Source: Selenomonadaceae bacterium
GTDB taxonomy: Bacteria > Bacillota > Negativicutes > Selenomonadales > Selenomonadaceae
Reading direction: 5' to 3'
Length of the DNA: 9,954 nt
NCBI GenBank assembly: GCA_017484235.1
Contig: JAFUTM010000314.1
Span: forward strand, 1 to 9,954
Shown: one piece after another, positions 1 through 6,898 of the stretch
Layout: each line of letters starts with the position of its first letter
How positions within the stretch are numbered: the stretch's first letter is position 1
Notes under the pieces: model-generated
What the model was told of the DNA's origin: nothing
The model's input: only the letters and a program-made list of their open reading frames with translations
Database searches by the model: none
Made by a program: the position numbers and the translations under genes

Positions 1-1
1 A

Positions 2-970
2 GATTTTAATAGTTATCTTAATAAACAATCCAATTCACAACAACATAATATCGATAATTAAAATTTAAATACTAATGATATTACATTAAATGATGAAAAT
101 GATATTAATCGTGCTTCCTCAAAATCTAGGACACCTAAAAAATCTAGAACACCTAAACCACCAGTTAAAGTATTCACATCTGTAAGCAGTGGCATTTTAA
201 AGAGCGATACCAGCAACAATGGTGAAATAAAAAATAAAATTAGTGGAGTAGATATAGGTTTTGTTCGTGAATTGAATACTTCATCAGGAAAATTATTAAT
301 TGGCGGACTCATTGATTACGGTCATAATGACTATGATAATGAATTCCGTAATATAAAAGGTAGTGGCAAGTCAGAAGTATTGACATTCGGTGCTTTTGTA
401 AGACAAAATAGGGACGATAATGTTTATTACGAGGGCAGCATACGTATTGGACGCGCTAAAACCAACTTTCACTCTAATGACTTTGTTTTAAATAATGAAA
501 AATTAAACGTCAATTACGAAGAGTCGACACCTGTGTATGCAGGTCACGCTAAATTAGGCAAAAAAATATATTTTAACAATAGTAAACGTTATGCTGATAT
601 TTACGGATTATACGCTTTTTCACATCAAGACCCAGTAAATATGGAATTATCAACAAATGAAAATTATAGATTTGGATCAATCTACAGTAATAGATTACGG
701 ATTGGCTGCCGAATGACAAATAAAGTGGTTAATGGCAAAATTTATTATGGATTAGCTTACCAATATGAGACAAATGGTAAAATTAAAGCAAAATACAATG
801 GCGAAGAAGTACAATTTGCAAGTTGTAAAGGCAGTAGCGGCATACTAGAATTAGGATATATCATTACACCTAGAAAAACATCAAATATTAATATAGATTT
901 AAGCACAACTGGTTTTGTTGGCAAGCAGAGAGGCTTTATGGTCCAGGCTAATTTGATAACCTTTATATAA
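2..970 (+). pseudogene. Autotransporter outer-membrane beta-barrel protein, C-terminal part, interrupted by an in-frame stop
   Basis: The reading frame is open from position 2 to the stop at 968-970, except for a TAA at 59-61. Upstream of that stop the frame reads a low-complexity N/Q/S-rich stretch (residues such as NKQSNSQQHN). Downstream it continues in the same style (NLNTNDIT), then a K/P-rich linker with SRTPK repeats. From about position 164 to the end (roughly 268 residues) it reads like an autotransporter barrel (PF03797-type): alternating aromatic/hydrophobic strands, the phrase GFVRELNTSSGKLLIGGLIDYGH, and a C-terminus ending in ITFI as the last strand. No ATG, GTG or TTG lies in frame between 61 and the TTG at 272. 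That TTG falls inside the barrel and has no well-placed Shine-Dalgarno sequence, so it is unlikely to be a true start. I infer the 3' part of a larger surface-adhesin gene broken by a nonsense change; CAA to TAA would be enough. A sequencing error at 59-61 is the alternative. The N-terminal passenger lies outside the window. Confidence 0.72.
125..157 (+). repeat. Tandem 18-bp repeat coding SRTPK in the autotransporter linker
   Basis: Two 15-nt copies at 125-139 and 143-157 differ at one base (TCTAGGACACCTAAA and TCTAGAACACCTAAA) and are separated by AAA. They encode SRTPK-K-SRTPK, followed by PPVK. This is a short basic, proline-containing linker just before the first barrel strand, probably the flexible junction between passenger and barrel. 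Confidence 0.6.
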
Positions 971-973
971 TGA

Positions 974-998
974 TAAATATTAATATATGCAATATTTA
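974..998. other. AT-only inverted repeat in the convergent gap between the autotransporter and mnmG
   Basis: TAAATATT at 974-981 and AATATTTA at 991-998 form a perfect 8-bp inverted repeat with a 9-nt loop. It lies between two convergent genes that end at 970 and 1019. It may act as a weak bidirectional terminator, but the stem has no G-C pair and no clear U-tract follows on either strand. Confidence 0.3.
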
Positions 999-1018
999 CT
1001 AGTTGTATCATCAAAAAA

Positions 1019-2896
1019 TTAAATATTATTTAAACGACGTTGTTGTTCAAGCCAAACAATTAGTACGGAAATATCAGCAGGAGATACGCCAGAAATTCTG
1101 CTTGCTTGTCCAATTGAACGTGGTTGTATTGTTTGTAATTTTTCTCTGGCTTCTGAGCGTAAATTCATTATATTTTTATAATCTATATCCTGAGGAATCA
1201 TTTTGGATTCTAATTTTTCCATTTTTAGTGCTAATTCTGTTTGTTTTTTTATGTAACCTTCATAAAAAAAGTCTGTTTCTACTTGAAAGCGAGCTTCATC
1301 TGAGATTGTCGGTAAATCAAAAATCTGTTTCAGCTTATCATAAGACACGTTACTACGTCTTAAAAGTTCTGATAATGGCATTGCATTATGAATATCATCT
1401 AAATCAATAGAACGTAATTTATTGTTTGTTTCATTACTCGGTGTCAATATGGTTTCGTTTAATTTATTTTTTACTGATTCGATTTCTGATTTTTTTATTT
1501 GGAAACGATTCCAACGTTCATCTGATACAAGACCAACGCGACGGCCGTGAGGAGTTAGTCTAATATCAGCATTATCCTGTCTTAATAGTAATCTATATTC
1601 AGCACGAGAAGTCATCATTCTGTAAGGTTCTTGTGTTCCTTTAGTAACTAAATCATCGATTAAAACACCAATGTAACCTTCCGAACGTTTTAATATAAGA
1701 GGTTCACTTCCTTTAATTAACATAGCAGCATTAATACCAGCAATAAGTCCTTGTGCAGCGGCTTCTTCATAACCAGATGTACCATTTGACTGACCAGCTG
1801 AGAAAAATCCAGTTATACTTTTAAATTCTAATGTTGGTTTAAGTTGTAAAGGATCAATACAATCATATTCTATAGCGTAACCAGGACGCATAATTTTTGC
1901 ATTTTCAAGACCTGGAATTGTATGTAAAAATTCTATTTGCACGTCCATAGGCATACTGGTTGACATTCCATGTACATAGTATTCTTGTGTGTGCAGTCCT
2001 TCAGGTTCTAAAAATAATTGATGTCTGTCTTTATCTGGAAATCTTATAATTTTAGATTCAATTGATGGACAATAACGCGGACCTATACCCTCAATAATTC
2101 CATTCGCCATAGGAGCCCTATGGAGATTTTTCCTTAGAATATCATGTGTTTTTTCATTTGTATATGTAAGATAACAAAAAACCTGATTTTTTACCTTAAC
2201 ATCAGTCATAAATGAAAAATTTTGAGGTTCTTCATCGCCAGACTGTATCTCCATTTTTGAAAAATCAAGTGTCCGTCCATCAACACGAGCAGGTGTTCCT
2301 GTTTTAAAACGCATTAATTTTATTCCAATATCTTTTAAGGATTGAGATAAATTAATGGCAGCACGTTGGCCATTAGGACCGCCATCATATATTGTTTCAC
2401 CTATTATTATTCGACCGGATAAATATGTTCCAGAAGCTAAAATCACAGTTTTGGATTTAAAAAATTCACCTGTTTCTGCAAGTACACCAGTAATTTGTCC
2501 ATTTTCAACTATAATTTTTTCAATTAAAATTTGTTTTATATCTAGATTATCTACATTTTCACATATTTCTTTCATTATAGCTTGATAAATCTTTTTGTCT
2601 GCCTGAGCACGAAGAGCGTGGACAGCAGCTCCTTTTCCTGTATTTAATACACGAAACTGAATACAGGTTTTATCAGCAGTAATGCCCATTTGACCGCCAA
2701 GTGCATCTATTTCACGAACCAAATGCCCTTTTGCTGGACCACCAATTGAAGGATTGCACGGCATCATTGCTGTATTTTCTAAAGATAAGGTTGTCATTAG
2801 GGTTTTACAACCAATTCTAGCGGCGGCTAAAGCTGCTTCTATGCCTGCGTGTCCAGCTCCTATTACTATAACATCATATTCTCCTGCAATAAACAT
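1019..2896 (-). CDS. mnmG: tRNA uridine-5-carboxymethylaminomethyl modification enzyme MnmG (GidA)
   Basis: This is the FAD-dependent partner of MnmE. Together they install the (carboxymethyl)aminomethyl group at C5 of wobble uridine 34 in tRNAs reading two-fold split codon boxes; the enzyme is cytosolic. The predicted protein has 625 aa (E. coli MnmG has 629). The FAD Rossmann motif GAGHAG is at residues 13-18. The family block MPCNPSIGGPAKGH is at 45-58 and includes Cys47. A second conserved cysteine occurs in GPRYCPSIE (Cys276, aligning with E. coli Cys277). The LFLEPEG and GYEEAAAQG blocks and the helical C-terminal domain are also present. I chose the ATG at 2894-2896 because GGAGG lies 9 nt upstream and the protein then begins MFIAGEYDVIVIGAG. 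The frame stays open upstream to 2965, but that would add unrelated residues and overlap mnmE. It is the last gene of the rpmH-mnmG cluster, 53 nt after mnmE, and converges with the autotransporter. Confidence 0.97.
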   Translation of the reverse strand: MFIAGEYDVIVIGAGHAGIEAALAAARIGCKTLMTTLSLENTAMMPCNPSIGGPAKGHLVREIDALGGQMGITADKTCIQFRVLNTGKGAAVHALRAQADKKIYQAIMKEICENVDNLDIKQILIEKIIVENGQITGVLAETGEFFKSKTVILASGTYLSGRIIIGETIYDGGPNGQRAAINLSQSLKDIGIKLMRFKTGTPARVDGRTLDFSKMEIQSGDEEPQNFSFMTDVKVKNQVFCYLTYTNEKTHDILRKNLHRAPMANGIIEGIGPRYCPSIESKIIRFPDKDRHQLFLEPEGLHTQEYYVHGMSTSMPMDVQIEFLHTIPGLENAKIMRPGYAIEYDCIDPLQLKPTLEFKSITGFFSAGQSNGTSGYEEAAAQGLIAGINAAMLIKGSEPLILKRSEGYIGVLIDDLVTKGTQEPYRMMTSRAEYRLLLRQDNADIRLTPHGRRVGLVSDERWNRFQIKKSEIESVKNKLNETILTPSNETNNKLRSIDLDDIHNAMPLSELLRRSNVSYDKLKQIFDLPTISDEARFQVETDFFYEGYIKKQTELALKMEKLESKMIPQDIDYKNIMNLRSEAREKLQTIQPRSIGQASRISGVSPADISVLIVWLEQQRRLNNI

Positions 2897-2905
2897 TAAA
2901 TATTT

Positions 2906-2910
2906 CCTCC
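2906..2910 (-). promoter_or_regulatory. Ribosome binding site that fixes the mnmG start
   Basis: On the minus strand GGAGG at 2910-2906 stands 9 nt before the ATG at 2896. It supports the internal methionine over the upstream extension that begins at 2965. Confidence 0.8.
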
Positions 2911-2949
2911 AAATAATCAAAATACAATAATACATTATATAAAAATATA

Positions 2950-4323
2950 TTATTTCCCTATACAAAACTTAGAAAAAATTTCATTTATTATATCTTCATC
3001 AACGATTTCTCCTGTTAATTCATCTAATAAACGAAGGGCAGCACGAAGGTCTATAGAAACAAAGTCTATTCCTATGTTTAAATTTAAAGTGTTTTTGGCT
3101 TCTTCAAGATGTTTTTCTACTCGTTTTAAAATGTCAATTTCACGGGCACTTTTTATAAAAAGTAATTCGCTGCTTATCTGATTTATATTTGTTTTAATAT
3201 CTTCTTTTAGTTCATTAATTCCAGTTTCATTTTTCACCGATATATTAATTATCTTTGTTGAAATAAATTGCGTTTTTATTGGATTTAAATTTATAACTTT
3301 TGGTAGGTCTGATTTTGTTATCAATATTATTGCATTACGTTTTTTTATTAAATCAAATATTTCTTCGTCTTGACTGTCCAATGAGCGTGAACCATCAAAG
3401 AGAGCAAGAATCAAATCTGCCTCTTGAGCACATTCTTTTGCTTTAGTAATGCCAATGTTCTCAATTTTATCGCTAGAATTATGTATCCCAGCAGTATCTA
3501 TTATTTTAAAAGGTATACCACAAATATTTACATATTCCTCAATAATATCCCTAGTGGTTCCAGGTATGTCCGTTACAATAGCTTTTTCCGTTTCGGTTAA
3601 TAAATTTAATAAGCTTGATTTACCCACATTAGGTTTTCCAATTATTGCTGTTTTTATTCCTGAATTGAGGATTTTACTTTTTGTTTCACTTTCCAATATA
3701 TCATTTAATTTATCTATTGATTGTTTAATATTGTTGTTTATCTCATCTACGACAATGTTATCAATATCTTCCTCCGGAAAGTCAATTACAGCTTCAATAT
3801 GTGCTACAGACTGTAAAAGATGCTGCCGTAAATCATAAATTTGATCTTTGATCTTACCCGATAATTTATTCTCAGCCATTTGAAGTGCATCATCTGTTCT
3901 GGCTTGAATTATATCTAAAATAGATTGTGCTTGTGATAAATCTAATCTTCCATTTAAAAATGCTCGCTTTGTAAATTCGCCACGTTCTGCTAATCTTGCG
4001 CCGGCTTCCAAGGTTCTCGCTAGTACTTTCTGCAAAACTAATATACCACTATGACATTGTATTTCAATGACATCTTCACGAGTATATGATTTAGGAGCAC
4101 GCATTAATAATACAATTACCTCATCAATTATATTATTTCTATTATCAACTATATGACCAAAAATAATGCTTCTATCTTTTATTGTAGATACTTTTTTCCC
4201 ATTTGTAGATTTAAAAATTTTATCAGCAATTTCAATGGCTTTTATGCCGCTCATTCTTATTATACCAATACCAGCTTCTCCAAATACAGTTGCCACTGCA
4301 CTAATTGTTTCATCTTGTATCAA
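2950..4323 (-). CDS. mnmE: tRNA modification GTPase MnmE (TrmE)
   Basis: This GTPase works in the MnmE-MnmG complex on wobble U34 of tRNA, using a one-carbon unit bound by its N-terminal domain. With the TTG start it has 457 aa, the usual family length. The N-terminal tetrahydrofolate-binding domain begins ETISAVATVFGEAGIGIIRMSG-like and carries the GEFTKRAFLNGRLDLSQAQ signature near residues 115-133. The inserted G domain has a P-loop GKPNVGKSS at 229-237, switch TDIPGTTRD at 251-259, DTAG at 276-279 and TKSD at 336-339. The helical domain ends in the hallmark CIGK, whose Cys is needed for modification. The frame also allows a GTG at 4332, but that codon lies inside the Shine-Dalgarno AGAGGTG, so I prefer the TTG at 4323. 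A terminator-like hairpin separates it from jag upstream; mnmG follows 53 nt downstream. Confidence 0.96.
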   Translation of the reverse strand: MIQDETISAVATVFGEAGIGIIRMSGIKAIEIADKIFKSTNGKKVSTIKDRSIIFGHIVDNRNNIIDEVIVLLMRAPKSYTREDVIEIQCHSGILVLQKVLARTLEAGARLAERGEFTKRAFLNGRLDLSQAQSILDIIQARTDDALQMAENKLSGKIKDQIYDLRQHLLQSVAHIEAVIDFPEEDIDNIVVDEINNNIKQSIDKLNDILESETKSKILNSGIKTAIIGKPNVGKSSLLNLLTETEKAIVTDIPGTTRDIIEEYVNICGIPFKIIDTAGIHNSSDKIENIGITKAKECAQEADLILALFDGSRSLDSQDEEIFDLIKKRNAIILITKSDLPKVINLNPIKTQFISTKIINISVKNETGINELKEDIKTNINQISSELLFIKSAREIDILKRVEKHLEEAKNTLNLNIGIDFVSIDLRAALRLLDELTGEIVDEDIINEIFSKFCIGK

Positions 4324-4329
4324 TATTTT

Positions 4330-4336
4330 CACCTCT
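4330..4336 (-). promoter_or_regulatory. Ribosome binding site that decides the mnmE start
   Basis: On the minus strand AGAGGTG at 4336-4330 lies 6 nt before the TTG at 4323. It overlaps the in-frame GTG at 4332, and no other purine-rich site precedes that GTG. This argues for TTG as initiator. The site begins only 3 nt after the U-tract of the hairpin at 4339-4384. Confidence 0.6.
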
Positions 4337-4338
4337 GT

Positions 4339-4384
4339 AAAACAAAAGAGTTATCCGCTAACTTTTGTCAGCAAAACAACTCTT
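4339..4384 (-). terminator. Intrinsic-terminator-like or attenuator hairpin between jag and mnmE
   Basis: Read on the minus strand, AAGAGTT (4384-4378) pairs with AACTCTT (4352-4346). Inside it, GCTGAC (4372-4367) pairs with GTTAGC (4362-4357) around an AAAA loop, with one G-U pair. The structure is followed directly by TTTTGTTTT (4347-4339, partly shared with the stem end). This bipartite stem plus U-rich tail resembles a Rho-independent terminator that would limit or regulate read-through from jag into mnmE. Asymmetric internal loops (GTTTT opposite GGAT) make it weaker than a simple terminator. Confidence 0.6.
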
Positions 4385-4410
4385 CAATTTCAAGATTTCA
4401 GTAGATATAT

Positions 4411-5265
4411 CTATTTTTTTGTATCACTTAATGTTTTTTCTTTGATATCTTTATTTTTATTATTACTACTATCATTATATTTTCGTTTTCCATACCTTTT
4501 AGGCGAAATAATAATATAACGATAAGGTTCTTCACCAGCACTATGAGTAAATACTTTACTATTATTTTGTAATGAAGAATGAATTACTTTTCTTTCGTGC
4601 CTACTCATCGGTTCAAGTCTAACATCTTGATTCATTCTTACTGCTCGTTCAGCAAGATTTTTAGCTAAGTTCTGTAATGTTTCTGCACGACGATTTCTAT
4701 AATTCTCCACATCAATAATGAAACGAGTACGTTTATTTTCTCTATTACGATTAGCTACAAGATTTACAAGATATTGCAAAGCGTCTAAAGTTTGACCGTG
4801 TTTTCCTATTAATATGCCAAGATTTTCTCCCTGCAAATTTAAGACATAACAATCATCTAAAGATTTTTCTTCGATTATTACATTTAAATGCATACTATTA
4901 AATATATCTTGTAAAAACTGTTTGACTATTGTAATTTTTGTCTCATCATTTTCATCATCATTCGCGTTAGGTTCATTTTCAACTTCTTCAGGTAAATTAT
5001 GAATAGCCTCATTTATATCTGCTTTGGAGTCATTACTTGATTTCAATATAGCTGAGTTATGACTATCATTGTTTTCAATTTTAATGTTTTCTTTAACTGT
5101 AACACGGATTTTAGCTGGTTTATTTCCTATTAATCCCAAAAAGCCGCGTGAAGGTTCTTCTACAACTTCATAATTTACATCATTTTCATTTACGCCGAGT
5201 TCATCCAATGCTGCTTTTAAAGCGTCTTCTACCGTTTTTGCAGTTTTCTCCATTGTTTTCGCCAT
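4411..5265 (-). CDS. khpB: RNA-binding protein KhpB (Jag/EloR family)
   Basis: This is a cytosolic single-strand nucleic-acid-binding protein of the Jag/KhpB/EloR family. In other Firmicutes it partners with KhpA and affects cell elongation and division. The 284 aa show the expected order. A Jag_N domain covers residues 1-57 (VEDALKAALDELGV, then GFLGLIGNKPAKIRV). A long acidic N/D/E-rich linker covers 60-108. A KH domain covers about 110-185, with GKHG at 154-157 inside ILIGKHGQTLDALQYLVN. An R3H domain covers about 190-253, with the R-x3-H core RKVIH at 225-229. A Lys/Asn-rich tail covers 257-284. The ATG at 5265 follows the yidC stop directly. Its Shine-Dalgarno AAGGAG (5280-5275) is inside the last yidC codons, so translation of the two is probably coupled. 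The acidic linker and basic tail look lineage-specific. Confidence 0.95.
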   Translation of the reverse strand: MAKTMEKTAKTVEDALKAALDELGVNENDVNYEVVEEPSRGFLGLIGNKPAKIRVTVKENIKIENNDSHNSAILKSSNDSKADINEAIHNLPEEVENEPNANDDENDETKITIVKQFLQDIFNSMHLNVIIEEKSLDDCYVLNLQGENLGILIGKHGQTLDALQYLVNLVANRNRENKRTRFIIDVENYRNRRAETLQNLAKNLAERAVRMNQDVRLEPMSRHERKVIHSSLQNNSKVFTHSAGEEPYRYIIISPKRYGKRKYNDSSNNKNKDIKEKTLSDTKK

Positions 5266-5943
5266 TCAAGCAGTCTCCTTATTTTCTTTTGCTATTTCAT
5301 TATGTGAAAGCCACCATTGTTGTGCAATTTGAACAATGTTCATTGTAACCCAGTACAATACTAATCCCGATGGAAAGTTTAAACTAATCCAACCAATAAA
5401 CAACGGCATTACTATCATTATTACTCTTGATTGTGAATTGACTTCCGTCATTGACATTTTTGATTGTAAAAAGGTTGTCAGCGCTGATAATACGGGTAGT
5501 ACATATGTTGGATCCGTTTGTGATAAACTGGGCAGCCATAGAAATGAAGGTTCTGCTCCACCATAATCAAAATTAAATAATGCATAGTACATTCCCATTA
5601 ATATTGGCATTTGAATTAACATTGGCAAACAACCTGCTATTGGATTCACTCCTGCATCTTTATACAATGCTGCGAGTTTTTGCTGCATTATTTGTGGATT
5701 GTCCTTATATTTATCTTGCAGCTTTTTTAACTTTGGCTGTAATTCTTGCATTGCTTTCATTGATTTTATTTGTTTTGCTGTCAACGGATATAAAATCATC
5801 TTTATTATTATAGTCAATAAAATAATTGCAAGACCATAGCTGCCAAAGCCCAATTGTTCTGTAATCGAATAGAGTAATTCTATAACGAAGTGTAAAAGGT
5901 TTTCAATAGGAGCAAATATAGACCCGAAAAAACCTATCTCCAA
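5266..5943 (-). CDS. yidC: Membrane protein insertase YidC/Oxa1 family
   Basis: This inserts and folds inner-membrane proteins, alone or with SecYEG. The 225-aa protein is the short Firmicutes form without the large periplasmic domain of Proteobacteria. It also lacks the lipobox signal seen in many Gram-positive YidC proteins. Hydrophobic segments lie near residues 35-54, 102-123, 146-160 and 173-207. A charged cytoplasmic hairpin (about 56-95, KSMKAMQELQPKLKKLQDKY) separates the first two, as expected for the family. The key groove position, Arg in most homologues (E. coli Arg366), is Lys48 here in TIIIKMILYPL. The start is a TTG at 5941-5943 with GGAAG 7 nt upstream; the nearby ATG in another frame stops at once. 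It abuts jag with no gap, and paired inverted repeats occupy its leader. Confidence 0.95.
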   Translation of the reverse strand: MEIGFFGSIFAPIENLLHFVIELLYSITEQLGFGSYGLAIILLTIIIKMILYPLTAKQIKSMKAMQELQPKLKKLQDKYKDNPQIMQQKLAALYKDAGVNPIAGCLPMLIQMPILMGMYYALFNFDYGGAEPSFLWLPSLSQTDPTYVLPVLSALTTFLQSKMSMTEVNSQSRVIMIVMPLFIGWISLNFPSGLVLYWVTMNIVQIAQQWWLSHNEIAKENKETA

Positions 5944-5970
5944 GACATCACTTCCAATTTATATATAGAA

Positions 5971-6031
5971 TTTAAATTTTTAGATTTAAACGAGACTTTA
6001 AATAATAAGGTATAACTTTATTATTTGTCTC
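5971..6031 (-). other. Two successive AT-rich inverted repeats in the yidD-yidC gap (yidC leader)
   Basis: The gap between yidD and yidC (5944-6047) holds two possible hairpins on the minus-strand transcript. First, GAGAC plus AAATAATAA (6031-6018) can pair with TTATTATTT (6008-6000) and GTCTC (5996-5992), with a 9-nt loop and a 3-nt AAA bulge. Second, TTTAAAT (5990-5984) pairs with ATTTAAA (5977-5971) around a 6-nt loop. Neither is followed by a U-tract, so they are not ordinary terminators. They could be RNA-processing or stabilising elements upstream of yidC. I see no convincing promoter in this gap. Confidence 0.4.
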
Positions 6032-6047
6032 TTATAAAGAAAATCAA

Positions 6048-6257
6048 TTATGGAACAGGATCATAGCCGCCTTTGTGAAAAGGATGGCATTTTAATAACC
6101 TTTTTATTGTCAAAATGATGCCGTTTTTGGCGCCGTGTTTTTTTATAGCTGTAATTGCATAATTTGAACAAGTCGGTACAAATCGACACGTAGGCGGTTT
6201 TAAGGGTGAAATCCAATCTTGATAAAATTCAATGATCATTATTAACAGATTTTTCAT
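6048..6257 (-). CDS. yidD: Membrane protein insertion efficiency factor YidD
   Basis: This small membrane-associated protein aids YidC-dependent insertion. Its 69 aa match the family well. There is an amphipathic N-terminal helix (LLIMIIEFYQDWISPL), then the signature PPTCRFVPTCSNYA with two conserved Cys, and the C-terminal block LLKCHPFHKGGYDPVP. The ATG at 6255-6257 has AGGAG 8 nt upstream. The start lies inside the 3' end of rnpA (29-bp overlap in another frame), so the two are probably translationally coupled. yidC follows after 104 nt. Confidence 0.96.
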   Translation of the reverse strand: MKNLLIMIIEFYQDWISPLKPPTCRFVPTCSNYAITAIKKHGAKNGIILTIKRLLKCHPFHKGGYDPVP

Positions 6258-6612
6258 TCACCGTGCTCCTGTTCAAAATATTAGCCTTAAAACAAAGATT
6301 TTTAAAAGATTTAATTACAGAATCAACTTTTGCGTTTATTAATGATTTTCTTCCAACTAAAACAATGGATACATCATCGCGGATTTCTGATTGACAAATT
6401 CGGTAAGATTCTCGCATTAATCTTTTTAAGCGATTTCTGATTACAGCATTGCCAAGTTTTTTCCCAACAGCGAAACCGACTTTACCATTTATTTTAGTTG
6501 ATTTCATTACACGAACAACCATTAAATGGCTAGAATACGAATCTCCTTTATTATAGACCATAGCAAACTCTTTTTTTTTGCGTAGAATAATCTTTTTTGG
6601 TAATTCGTACAT
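6229..6612 (-). CDS. rnpA: Ribonuclease P protein component RnpA
   Basis: This basic subunit binds RNase P RNA for 5' maturation of pre-tRNA. From the ATG at 6612 it has 127 aa and begins MYELPKKIILRKKKEF, the usual family opening, followed by the VYNKGDSYSSHL strand region. The RNR-type signature appears as VIRNRLKRLMRE (RNR at 59-61). The frame remains open upstream to a TTG at 6642, but the extra 10 residues do not resemble the family, and GAGGAG lies 12 nt before the ATG. That spacing is somewhat long. The C-terminal tail overlaps yidD by 29 bp. The gene lies 72 nt after rpmH, downstream of an intrinsic-terminator-like hairpin. Confidence 0.95.
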   Translation of the reverse strand: MYELPKKIILRKKKEFAMVYNKGDSYSSHLMVVRVMKSTKINGKVGFAVGKKLGNAVIRNRLKRLMRESYRICQSEIRDDVSIVLVGRKSLINAKVDSVIKSFKNLCFKANILNRSTVNEKSVNNDH

Positions 6613-6646
6613 TGTAATTAAAATCTCCTCTGATTGTATCAAGGCT

Positions 6647-6672
6647 AAAAAAGGTCACCATATCAAGTGACC
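6647..6672 (-). terminator. Intrinsic terminator or attenuator after rpmH
   Basis: On the minus strand GGTCAC (6672-6667) and GTGACC (6658-6653) form a perfect 6-bp stem with an 8-nt loop, followed directly by six U (6652-6647). It begins 12 nt after the rpmH stop codon and ends 34 nt before the rnpA start. This is a clean Rho-independent terminator signature. As the downstream genes lack an obvious promoter of their own, it probably acts as a partial terminator, giving more L34 mRNA than rnpA-mnmG mRNA. Confidence 0.8.
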
Positions 6673-6684
6673 TGCAGCATTATC

Positions 6685-6819
6685 TTATGCTGTTAATTGT
6701 TTTCTGCCACGTTGTCTGCGTCTTTTTATCACCATTCTGCCGCCTTTGGTCTTCATACGCTCACGAAAGCCGTGTGTCTTCTTTCTCCAGCGACTATTAG
6801 GTTGAAATGTTCTTTTCAT
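6685..6819 (-). CDS. rpmH: Large ribosomal subunit protein bL34
   Basis: This 44-aa basic protein is part of the 50S subunit. The translation starts MKRTFQPNSRWRKKTHGFR and ends RRRQRGRKQLTA, which is unmistakable bL34 at normal length. The ATG at 6817-6819 is preceded by GGAGGTG with good spacing. It is the first gene of the rpmH-rnpA-yidD-yidC-jag-mnmE-mnmG unit. A consensus promoter lies upstream and a terminator-like hairpin follows. In many bacteria dnaA lies divergently upstream; here an amidohydrolase gene does. Confidence 0.98.
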   Translation of the reverse strand: MKRTFQPNSRWRKKTHGFRERMKTKGGRMVIKRRRQRGRKQLTA

Positions 6820-6865
6820 ATTTATAACACCTCCAAATGTAATCAAAATCAAAAATTACCAATTA

Positions 6866-6894
6866 ATTATATTCGAGCAGGGCCTTACTGTCAA
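6866..6894 (-). promoter_or_regulatory. Consensus sigma-70/sigma-A promoter of the rpmH cluster
   Basis: On the minus strand a perfect -35 TTGACA (6894-6889) and a perfect -10 TATAAT (6871-6866) are separated by exactly 17 nt. Transcription would start near 6859, giving a leader of about 40 nt to the rpmH ATG with GGAGGTG inside it. It is the only strong promoter I can see for the seven-gene cluster. Confidence 0.88.
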
Positions 6895-6898
6895 GAGT

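Noticed and set aside
1003..1410. Plus-strand open frame of 135 codons opposite the mnmG 3' end
   Set aside because: It lies wholly within the certain mnmG gene, its Phe/Leu/Val-rich translation mirrors the antisense codons, and no ribosome-binding site precedes it.
3449..3838. Plus-strand open frame of 129 codons opposite the mnmE G domain
   Set aside because: It is antisense to invariant GTPase motifs, and its Ile/Ser/Leu-rich composition is what antisense of an AT-rich gene gives.
4351..4359. TTATCCGCT as a DnaA box
   Set aside because: It departs from TTATNCACA at the diagnostic end, stands alone, and is explained by the jag-mnmE hairpin.
4402..4413. 12-bp palindrome TAGATATATCTA at the jag stop codon
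   Set aside because: It is a simple AT-rich palindrome with no loop, and a protein-binding role has no contextual support.
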